From NCBI GenBank assembly GCA_030838305.1, contig JAUTWY010000239.1:1-5690 (forward strand): DNA of 5,690 nt, read 5' to 3'. The notes beneath the pieces were generated by a model that was not told the DNA's origin, made no database searches, and saw only the letters and a program-made list of their open reading frames with translations. Below, in pieces: positions 1-4,444 of the stretch (the first letter of the stretch is position 1; each line of letters begins with the position of its first letter). The stretch comes from Acidobacteriaceae bacterium (GTDB taxonomy: Bacteria > Acidobacteriota > Terriglobia > Terriglobales > Acidobacteriaceae). The translations under genes were made by a program, and so were the position numbers.

Positions 1-126
1 CAGGAAGGGCGGGGCGGGACCGAACTTCACTTGATCGGGCGTGAAAGTGTTCTGCGCGTGAGCGGGTTGAGGGATAAAGGTCAGTAGGAGCGAAACAGCA
101 AGAGCAAAGAGAAACGGTAGTTTCAT
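1..126 (-). CDS. Secreted protein, N-terminal fragment (possibly cupin domain)
   Basis: Only the first 42 codons are inside the window; the gene runs off the left edge. The start is the ATG read from 126 on the minus strand, preceded by a good Shine-Dalgarno sequence (GGAGG, plus-strand 134-138) with 7 bases between. The product begins with a textbook signal peptide: Lys at residue 2, a hydrophobic core at about residues 4-18, then a Pro/Gln stretch and an Ala-His-Ala signal peptidase I site, so cleavage is expected after residue 24. The protein should therefore be exported. The mature start (Gln-Asn-Thr-Phe-Thr-Pro-Asp-Gln-Val-Lys-Phe-Gly-Pro-Ala-Pro-Pro) resembles, from memory, secreted single-domain cupins of acidobacteria, whose metal-binding barrel would follow beyond the edge. 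That assignment is an inference from about 18 residues; the secretion signal is seen directly. It is transcribed divergently from the transporter gene. Confidence 0.75.
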   Translation of the reverse strand, partial: MKLPFLFALAVSLLLTFIPQPAHAQNTFTPDQVKFGPAPPFL

Positions 127-194
127 AGGTCCGCCTCCCAAGAGCGGTGGCGGCATGGTAAATGGGCGGCAAAGCCAGCCGCAAGCATGCTCGG

Positions 195-222
195 TTAAGA
201 GGAGTGTCTTAAACTTAAGACA
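195..222. promoter_or_regulatory. Candidate operator: TGTCTTAA-AC-TTAAGACA palindrome plus half-site
   Basis: Positions 205-222 form a palindrome with perfect 8-base arms (TGTCTTAA and TTAAGACA) around a 2-base centre (AC). A further TTAAGA lies at 195-200, exactly 20 bases before the TTAAGA at 215-220, so two direct half-sites sit on the same face of the helix. The symmetry and size suit a dimeric winged-helix or TetR-like repressor. The site lies 79 bases upstream of the secreted-protein start (minus strand) and about 220 bases upstream of the transporter start, so it more likely controls the former. The regulator is not identifiable here. The palindrome is seen directly; the operator role is inferred. 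Confidence 0.5.
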
Positions 223-301
223 TCACCCGGCTAAGATTCGATTCCACTCAGCCCCGGTCGCCCGGCGTCACCGCCGCTGCTGACCTCCTGGCAAAACTTT
301 T

Positions 302-326
302 CAAGAAAAACCTCACATTTTTCTTG
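302..326. repeat. AT-rich perfect inverted repeat (9-bp arms, 7-base spacer)
   Basis: CAAGAAAAA (302-310) and TTTTTCTTG (318-326) are perfect reverse complements separated by CCTCACA. No T-run follows the hairpin on either strand and no gene ends nearby, so it is unlikely to be an intrinsic terminator. It sits 115 bases upstream of the transporter start, where it could be a protein-binding site or part of the untranslated leader. Function unknown. Confidence 0.5.
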
Positions 327-440
327 CATCGCCGAGAAAATCCCGTAATCTCACAAATGCGAACTAACTCCAGCGGAATTTCTGGAATCTAACCAAAACC
401 AGAAAGCTCGAGCACGAAACCTGCTGCGGAGTAGCTGAGA

Positions 441-1898
441 GTGAGTCGCTTGAGGAGGAACACATCGAAATTGGCAACAGCTAGCGCCCCGCGCCACCGA
501 TCAGAAAATCCCCAGCCCCTCGCAGTCGTTCCCAACCGGAAAACATTCGTCCGCCTCACGCTGTGGCCCCTGGTCGCCGCCACATTCTTTATGGTGTCCG
601 GCGGAACCTACGGCACCGAAGAGATTGTGCACGGCGCCGGCTACGGACGCGCCATTCTCATCCTGCTGCTTACTCCGCTGCTTTGGAGCCTGCCTACGGC
701 ATTCATGATCGGCGAACTTTCAAGTGCGCTGCCGTACGAAGGCGGCTACTACGCTTGGGTGCGCCGCGCCATGGGAAATTTCTGGGGATTTCAGGAAGCC
801 TGGCTCTCGCTGATCGCCTCGATTTTTGATATGGCGATTTATCCCACGCTCTTCGTCGCCTACCTGACCCGCATGTTCCCATGGTTCCAGCAGGGAAATC
901 GCGGATGGTGGGTCGCGCTGGCAGTGGTGATTGCATGCGCCGTGCTGAATATTGCAGGAGTGAAAGTGGTCTCTTTCACATCGCTCTGGCTGTTTTTCGC
1001 GCTGTCAGCGCCGTTCGTCGCGATCGTGCTGCTGGCGCCGTTCAAGATGGGCTCCCTGGCGAATGCTGTCACCAAGCCAACTACTTCGACCGTCGATATC
1101 CTCGGCGGGCTGCTCATCTGCATGTGGAATTACATGGGATGGGACAACGCGTCGACCATCGCGACCGAAGTCGAGAAGCCGCAACGCACGTATCCGCGAG
1201 CGATGCTGGCGGCCGTGTTGATTGTGGCCCTGAGCTACGTGCTTCCCTTCGCCGCTCTATGGATGACGGGTTTGACTCCAACGGCGTGGGAGACTGGATC
1301 ATGGGCGGACATCGCCGGCCTGCTGGGTGGACCGCTGCTGCGTATCGGCGTAGTGCTCGGCGGAATCATCAGCGCGTTTGGCATGTTCAACGCGCTGGTG
1401 ATGAGCTATTCGCGCCTGCCTCTGGCGATGGCGCAGGACGGAATGCTGCCCGGAATCTTCGGCAAGCTGCATCCGAAGTCGCGAGCTCCATGGGTTGCGA
1501 TTCTAGCGCTGGCAATCGGATGGGCGATGTGTCTCGGCCTGGGTTTTGCCCGGCTGGTGACGCTCGACATCCTGCTTTATGGTTTCAGCCTGATGCTGGA
1601 ATTTATGGCGCTGGCGATGTTGCGATTCCGCGAGCCGGATTTGCTGCGACCGTTTCGGGTCCCGGGAGGATTATTTGGGGCAATCGCGATTGGCATTCCA
1701 CCGATGCTGCTGCTAGGTTTTTCTATCATCCGCAGCGAACATGAGCAGATCTGGAACATGAGCTCGTTCGCGTTCGGAATGATTTTGATCGCCGCGGGAT
1801 TTGTTGCGTACGCGGTTAACCATCTGCTGAAGCCGGCAGGGTGGTCGGCAATTCCTAAAGAGACCGCGGCCGACGGCTTAGGCGTTGGGGCTGAATGA
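441..1898 (+). CDS. APC-superfamily amino acid/polyamine permease (PUT/LAT-like)
   Basis: Predicted inner-membrane secondary transporter of 485 residues, normal for the APC family, probably with 12 transmembrane helices. TM1 carries the glycine-rich substrate-binding turn SGGTYGTEE (53-61); TM3 begins with the family signature LPYEGGYYAWVRRAMG (97-112); TM6 carries WNYMGWDNASTIATEVEKPQ (229-248). Several stretches (LWPLVAATFF at 41-50, FWGFQEAW, the Asp-x-Ala-x-Tyr-Pro of IFDMAIYP, MLEFMALAMLRFREPDLLRPFRVP at about 385-408, GIPPMLLLG) match plant-type polyamine uptake (PUT/LAT) carriers better than typical bacterial amino acid permeases. Substrate is therefore likely a polyamine or neutral amino acid, driven by proton symport; this is inferred from family resemblance. 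GTG 441 is the first possible start after an in-frame stop at 432 and has GGAG at 428-431 with 9-base spacing. TTG 471 behind AGGAGG (453-458, 12-base spacing) is a real alternative and would remove 10 residues of a basic, disordered N-terminus. A hairpin follows the stop at once. Confidence 0.9.
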   Translation: MSRLRRNTSKLATASAPRHRSENPQPLAVVPNRKTFVRLTLWPLVAATFFMVSGGTYGTEEIVHGAGYGRAILILLLTPLLWSLPTAFMIGELSSALPYEGGYYAWVRRAMGNFWGFQEAWLSLIASIFDMAIYPTLFVAYLTRMFPWFQQGNRGWWVALAVVIACAVLNIAGVKVVSFTSLWLFFALSAPFVAIVLLAPFKMGSLANAVTKPTTSTVDILGGLLICMWNYMGWDNASTIATEVEKPQRTYPRAMLAAVLIVALSYVLPFAALWMTGLTPTAWETGSWADIAGLLGGPLLRIGVVLGGIISAFGMFNALVMSYSRLPLAMAQDGMLPGIFGKLHPKSRAPWVAILALAIGWAMCLGLGFARLVTLDILLYGFSLMLEFMALAMLRFREPDLLRPFRVPGGLFGAIAIGIPPMLLLGFSIIRSEHEQIWNMSSFAFGMILIAAGFVAYAVNHLLKPAGWSAIPKETAADGLGVGAE

Positions 1899-1899
1899 A

Positions 1900-1938
1900 A
1901 ACCAAAAGAGGACGGAGAAACCCCGTCCTCCTTTGGTT
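1900..1938. terminator. Bidirectional hairpin terminator between convergent genes
   Basis: The arms AACCAAA-A-GAGGACGG (1900-1915) and CCGTCCTC-C-TTTGGTT (1923-1938) pair over 15 of 16 positions, with one A/C mismatch and a 7-base loop. The hairpin starts two bases after the transporter stop codon and lies 17 bases past the end of the convergent DUF2383 gene, the usual place for a shared terminator. On the plus strand a T-rich run follows only at 1949-1956; on the minus strand TTTTCATT follows directly. A small second hairpin, GCGTA/TACGC with a T-rich loop (1944-1960), overlaps the DUF2383 stop and may add to plus-strand termination. Confidence 0.8.
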
Positions 1939-1954
1939 ACGGAGCGTATTTTTA

Positions 1955-2407
1955 TTACGCGGCTGCGTCTGTGGTATCCCTCAGACTTCTTACTTTGTCG
2001 TGAGCTTTTTGCACGCTGGCGGCCTGACGGCGGACAATCTCTGCCACGCCCGCCGGCAAGGAACTGCCCAGCGCCTTCTGGTACGTTTCCTTGGCGCTGT
2101 CCTCGCCCTTTTCGACCGACTCCAGAATCGACTTATCACCCGCGCCCAGGGTCGCTTTCGTATCGATCCAGGCGCGATGAAGGGCTCCGGAAGCAGACCC
2201 TGAGACCTTCTTGCCGGGCTCGCCCAGCTTGGAAAGTTCGGCCTGCAACTCCTGGGCAAAGCGGCCCCGCTCCATCGCCTGCTCGTTGAAATAAGTTTTC
2301 AAGTCACTGCGCTTCACGTGGGAGGCAGCATCCTGATAACCCTTCTGTCCGTCTTTGCAAGTTTCAATAAGATTTTCGATCACGCTGACAGCATTATTTT
2401 CGTCCAT
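1955..2407 (-). CDS. PA2169 family four-helix-bundle protein (DUF2383)
   Basis: A 150-residue soluble protein with no signal peptide or membrane segment. It is mostly amphipathic helix: about 5-31, 34-61, 71-87, 91-114 and 118-144. Hallmarks of the DUF2383/PA2169 family are visible: LIETCKDGQKGYQDAA near the start (13-28), the RxxFAQELQAEL motif ending helix 2 (49-58), GALHRAW (74-80), then the Glu-rich KSILESVEKGEDSAKETYQKAL (92-113) and QKAHDKVRSLRD at the end. The fold is ferritin-like, but I cannot see a full set of di-iron ligands and would not call it an oxidase. Genes of this type are often stress- or stationary-phase-linked; the molecular role is unknown. The start at 2407 is well fixed by AGGAGG (plus-strand 2413-2418) 5 bases upstream. 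It diverges from the HspR-like regulator, whose operator region it shares. Confidence 0.85.
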   Translation of the reverse strand: MDENNAVSVIENLIETCKDGQKGYQDAASHVKRSDLKTYFNEQAMERGRFAQELQAELSKLGEPGKKVSGSASGALHRAWIDTKATLGAGDKSILESVEKGEDSAKETYQKALGSSLPAGVAEIVRRQAASVQKAHDKVRSLRDTTDAAA

Positions 2408-2438
2408 GATTTCCTCCTGAACTTTGGATGCCCTGGGT

Positions 2439-2505
2439 GCGCAAGGGTTTGGCGGAATTCTGACGCATAAAATTTGCTCTTCAAACTTGCGCTGAAATTA
2501 GCAAG
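2439..2505. promoter_or_regulatory. Candidate HspR-type operator: GCGCAAG/CTTGCGC and CTTGC-N10-GCAAG
   Basis: Three GCAAG half-sites lie in the 136 bases between the divergent starts. GCGCAAG (2439-2445) and CTTGCGC (2486-2492) are perfect reverse complements 40 bases apart; CTTGC (2486-2490) and GCAAG (2501-2505) form a closer inverted pair with a 10-base spacer. The known HspR operator (HAIR, CTTGAGT-N7-ACTCAAG) has CTTG and CAAG 13 bases apart; here they are 12 apart and the inner bases differ, so this is HAIR-like rather than HAIR. The right half overlaps the likely -35 of the regulator gene, which suits autorepression. The repeats are seen; the binding is inferred. Confidence 0.45.
2457..2484 (-). 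promoter_or_regulatory. Candidate promoter of the DUF2383 gene
   Basis: On the minus strand TTGAAG (plus 2479-2484, 4 of 6 to the -35 consensus) and CAGAAT (plus 2457-2462, 4 of 6 to the -10 consensus) are 16 bases apart. They point towards the DUF2383 start and would give a leader of roughly 40 bases. Moderate matches only; an alternative sigma factor could use a different site. Confidence 0.3.
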
Positions 2506-2527
2506 AAAAGGAATCCTGCTCTAGAAT
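2498..2527 (+). promoter_or_regulatory. Candidate promoter of the HspR-like gene
   Basis: TTAGCA (2498-2503, 4 of 6 to the -35 consensus) and TAGAAT (2522-2527, 5 of 6 to the -10 consensus) are 18 bases apart. Transcription would begin near 2534, giving a very short leader or one that starts within the GAGG ribosome binding site (2534-2537). That tight spacing lowers confidence. The -35 overlaps the GCAAG half-site at 2501-2505. Confidence 0.35.
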
Positions 2528-2543
2528 CGACCCGAGGAAAACT

Positions 2544-2945
2544 ATGACCAAACGGAAATCAAAAGGCGCGTACATGATTTCCTCCGTCGCAGAAATGTAT
2601 GGCATCCATCCCCAGACCCTACGCCTATACGAGCGCGAGGGACTGCTGAAGCCGTCGCGCACCGAAGGCAACACGCGCCTTTACACGGACGAAGACTTGC
2701 AGCGGCTGGAGTTTATTTTGTCTCTCGCGCGCGATCTGGGAGTGAACATCAGCGGCATGGCGATCATCCTGCAAATGCGCGAGCGCATGGAAGAGATGCA
2801 GCGGCAGATTCAAGAGTTCGTGCAGTACATCCAGGAAGAAGTGCTCACCCGCGCCCACGCCGCCGCCGATCCGACGAAAGGTGCGATCGTGCCGGTGAGA
2901 AGGCCGATGGTGGTGCCGGCGATACAGCCGGGGAAAAAGCGCTAG
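2544..2945 (+). CDS. hspR: MerR-family transcriptional regulator, HspR-like
   Basis: A 133-residue DNA-binding repressor. The MerR-type winged helix-turn-helix spans about residues 9-76: YMISSVAEMYGIHPQTLRLY (10-29), then EREGLLKPSRTEGNTRLYTDEDL, the second wing and LARDLGVNISGMAIILQMR. The IHPQTLRLYEREGL and RTEGNTRLY blocks are typical of HspR, the heat-shock repressor that controls dnaK or small heat-shock genes with DnaK as co-repressor. Residues 78-100 form the antiparallel coiled-coil dimer helix (RERMEEMQRQIQEFVQYIQE). The tail is short and basic (IVPVRRP to GKKR) and has no metal-binding cysteines, as in HspR and unlike MerR or SoxR. The start has GAGG at 2534-2537, 6 bases upstream; Met11 is a weaker alternative. 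No chaperone gene is in the window, so its targets are elsewhere or are the divergent DUF2383 gene and itself. The gene symbol rests on family resemblance. Confidence 0.85.
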   Translation: MTKRKSKGAYMISSVAEMYGIHPQTLRLYEREGLLKPSRTEGNTRLYTDEDLQRLEFILSLARDLGVNISGMAIILQMRERMEEMQRQIQEFVQYIQEEVLTRAHAAADPTKGAIVPVRRPMVVPAIQPGKKR

Positions 2946-2950
2946 AGTCG

Positions 2951-3038
2951 AGCAGTCAGCCCTCAGCATTTAGCGGCATGCGGCTTATCGCGTATTATAT
3001 TGAGTCCTCCACGCGGAATTGGCCGAGTGCTGAGTGCT
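2951..3038. repeat. Facing arrays of a degenerate AGCACTC heptamer
   Basis: Three adjacent heptamers, AGCAGTC (2951-2957), AGCCCTC (2958-2964) and AGCATTT (2965-2971), are variants of AGCACTC. Two exact copies of its reverse complement, GAGTGCT, lie in tandem at 3025-3031 and 3032-3038, directly before the deacetylase start. Pairing 2958-2970 with 3026-3038 gives 11 matches of 13 and would form a large hairpin with a 55-base loop. The -10-like TATTAT of the deacetylase lies between the arrays. This may be a control region or a dispersed intergenic repeat. Confidence 0.5.
2969..2998 (+). promoter_or_regulatory. Candidate promoter of the deacetylase gene
   Basis: TATTAT (2993-2998, 5 of 6 to the -10 consensus) stands out in an AT-rich dip inside otherwise GC-rich sequence. 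A poor -35 (TTTAGC 2969-2974 at 18 bases, or TTAGCG 2970-2975 at 17) precedes it. Transcription would start near 3005, downstream of the ATG at 2978 and upstream of the ATG at 3041, which independently favours the later start codon. Confidence 0.35.
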
Positions 3039-3040
3039 TA

Positions 3041-4069
3041 ATGCTTCCCTTCAAGCTGGTGTACAGCGACGCGTATTACCTTCCGATCGGCGAGCACGTC
3101 TTCCCTGCTGAAAAATATCGCCGCATCCGCGACCGATTGCTGGCAGAACACGTTGCCGACGCCAGGGATTTTCTAGAGCCTCAGCCCGCAACCGATCAGG
3201 ACATTCTGCTGGTTCACAAGCCCGAATACGTGCACAAGCTGAAGACCGGAACACTTAGCCCGCGTGAGGAGATGGAAATGGAAATCCCCTATTCGCGTGA
3301 CCTCGTGGAAGCGTTCTGGCTGGCGGCGGGAGGATCGATTCTGGCGGCGCGGCAGGCCTTGGCTGATCGTGTTTCCGTCAACATTGGTGGAGGCTTTCAT
3401 CATGCATTCCCGGACCACGGCGAGGGATTCTGCATGATTCATGACGTGGCGGTTGCCATTCGGCGAATGCAGCGCGACGACAAGATTCGTACCGCGATGA
3501 CGATTGATTGCGATGTACACCACGGCAACGGCACCGCGGCGATTTTTGCTGGAACACGAACCGCAAGCGAACCGTTGCCCTCGGCAGGATCTTCGACTCT
3601 CGGTTCGCCGCCACGGAGTTCGTCGCCGGCAGGTAAGATGCACGGGGTACATGCCGGAGATGTGTTCACCATCTCGCTCCATCAGCACAACAACTATCCG
3701 TTGTGGAAGCCAGCCTCGTCGATTGACGTAGACCTGCCCGACGGAGTCGCCGACGACGATTACCTCGCCTGGCTCGACAACGCTTTAAGTTCCGGGCTTC
3801 GGCAGTTTGAGCCCGATCTGCTGTGCTATGTCGCGGGCGCCGACCCCTACCGCGAAGATCAACTCGGCGGCCTCTCTCTGACGATTGAGGGATTGAAGCG
3901 GCGCGACGAACTCGTGTTCCGCGTGGCACGGGCGCGCGACATTCCCGTCATGGTGACATTCGCCGGTGGTTACGCGCAGAATGTGGAAGATACTGTGACC
4001 ATCCACTGCAACACCGTGATCGCTGCAAAAGAAGTGTGGACTGGAAAGCCTCCCGGTGAGAGCAGGTGA
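3041..4069 (+). CDS. Zinc-dependent deacetylase, HDAC family (class IV/HDAC11-like)
   Basis: A 342-residue member of the arginase/deacetylase fold that removes acyl groups from lysine or related amines; presumably cytoplasmic. Catalytic features are complete: GGGFHHAFPDHGEGFC (116-131) with the His pair 120/121, DCDVHHGNGT (156-165) giving zinc ligands Asp158 and His160, AGADP (265-269) giving Asp268, and AGGYA (308-312) with the catalytic Tyr311. DQLGGLSL followed by GLKRRDELVFRVAR and IPVMVTFAGGY resembles class IV (HDAC11-type) enzymes more than AcuC or acetylpolyamine hydrolases. The true substrate cannot be told. I chose ATG 3041 because homologues, as I recall, begin MLPFKLVY; an in-frame ATG at 2978 would add 21 unlike residues encoded by the repeat region. 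No clear ribosome binding site precedes 3041. Residues 172-206 are an extra Ser/Pro/Gly-rich segment between the HHGNGTAAIFAG helix and the DVFTISLHQ strand. The stop lies 47 bases before the EthD-like gene. Confidence 0.88.
   Translation: MLPFKLVYSDAYYLPIGEHVFPAEKYRRIRDRLLAEHVADARDFLEPQPATDQDILLVHKPEYVHKLKTGTLSPREEMEMEIPYSRDLVEAFWLAAGGSILAARQALADRVSVNIGGGFHHAFPDHGEGFCMIHDVAVAIRRMQRDDKIRTAMTIDCDVHHGNGTAAIFAGTRTASEPLPSAGSSTLGSPPRSSSPAGKMHGVHAGDVFTISLHQHNNYPLWKPASSIDVDLPDGVADDDYLAWLDNALSSGLRQFEPDLLCYVAGADPYREDQLGGLSLTIEGLKRRDELVFRVARARDIPVMVTFAGGYAQNVEDTVTIHCNTVIAAKEVWTGKPPGESR
3554..3658 (+). repeat. In-frame 105-base insert within the deacetylase gene
   Basis: Compared with the family pattern, in which AAIFAG is followed within a few residues by xVFTFSxHQ, about 35 codons appear to be inserted here. 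The boundaries are marked by similar hexamers, GCTGGA (3548-3553) and GCCGGA (3653-3658). Inside are GCGAACCG (3567-3574) facing CGGTTCGC (3601-3608), a direct copy CGAACCG (3557-3563), and CCGGCA (3626-3631) facing TGCCGG (3652-3657). The encoded peptide is low in complexity (Ser, Pro, Gly, Thr) and likely a surface loop. Boundaries are my estimate from remembered homologues, not from an alignment. Confidence 0.4.
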
Positions 4070-4116
4070 CGGTGCGCGCAGCGCTCACGATACCAGCCTT
4101 GAAAAGGAGAATCGCA

Positions 4117-4412
4117 ATGCAACGGGTAACAGTTGCCTATCCAAACAAGACGGGCGCAAAGTTTGATTTTGACTATTACATGAAGAAACACATCCCATTT
4201 GTGGCCGGGCTGGTAGGCAAGAGCATTGAGGTTGGCCGAGGGATATCGTCCGCTTCAGGCCTGCCGCGTTTGTTTGTGTGGCAGCGATTCCCATCGATTC
4301 AGTGGCGGCATTCCAGGCTATTCTTGCGCAACATGGCGCCGAAATCTTCGCCGACATTCCAAACTACACCAACATCGAGCCGATCGTTCAGTTCGACGAA
4401 ATCTTGGGGTAG
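4117..4412 (+). pseudogene. EthD-family small protein, interrupted by an apparent frameshift
   Basis: EthD-domain proteins are about 100-residue dimeric alpha/beta-barrel proteins, first known from ethyl tert-butyl ether degradation; most have no known reaction. ATG 4117 has a strong AAGGAG (4104-4109) 7 bases upstream. The first frame reads MQRVTVAYPNKTGAKFDFDYY, MKKHIPFVAGLVGKSIEVGRGISSASG, matching the N-terminal half (YPN, FDxDYY, KHxP). After about 4258 the family sequence continues in the frame one base earlier: PAAFVCVAAIP, DSVAAFQAILAQHGAEIFAD, IPNYTNIEPIVQFDEILG, ending at TAG 4410-4412. One missing C in GGCCTGCC (about 4258-4265) explains it: restoring it gives 98 residues, a normal length. 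Without repair, the first frame runs to TGA 4450-4452, losing the conserved C-terminal half. It could be a true mutation or a sequencing/assembly error. An upstream in-frame GTG at 4066 overlaps the deacetylase stop but lacks a comparable ribosome binding site. Confidence 0.85.
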
Positions 4413-4444
4413 CCTTTCGGCTGTTAGAATTATCGATTACGCCT

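Larger units (their letters stand above)
127..440. other. Divergent intergenic region, 314 bases
   Basis: No gene is visible here on either strand. The region separates the divergently read secreted-protein gene and transporter gene. It holds an 18-bp palindrome (205-222) with an additional half-site (195-200), and a perfect 9-bp AT-rich inverted repeat (302-326), each listed separately. The part from about 300 to 410 is clearly richer in A and T than the flanking genes, as expected for a promoter region. I could not pick a convincing -35/-10 pair: TTGCAT (324-329) with TAATCT (346-351) at 16 bases is the best plus-strand pair and is weak. Confidence 0.6.

Noticed and set aside
881..1744. Open frame of 287 codons inside the transporter gene, same strand
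   Set aside because: Its translation is rich in Arg, Ala and Asp with no recognisable domain, and the overlapping frame encodes a clear APC permease with all signatures. It is a GC-rich shadow frame.
1885..2289. Plus-strand frames of 134 and 102 codons past the transporter stop
   Set aside because: They cross the terminator hairpin and lie antisense to the DUF2383 gene, which has a strong ribosome binding site and family motifs.
2978..3040. Upstream ATG giving 21 extra residues on the deacetylase
   Set aside because: The extra residues are encoded by the repeat and promoter-like region and do not resemble the family N-terminus; no ribosome binding site precedes this ATG.
3173..3688. Open frame of 171 codons antisense to the deacetylase
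   Set aside because: No domain or plausible start signal, and the sense strand encodes conserved HDAC catalytic motifs throughout.
4411..4422. AGCC-TTTC-GGCT hairpin between the EthD-like gene and ffh
   Set aside because: The stem is only 4 base pairs and no T-run follows, so it is too weak to call a terminator.
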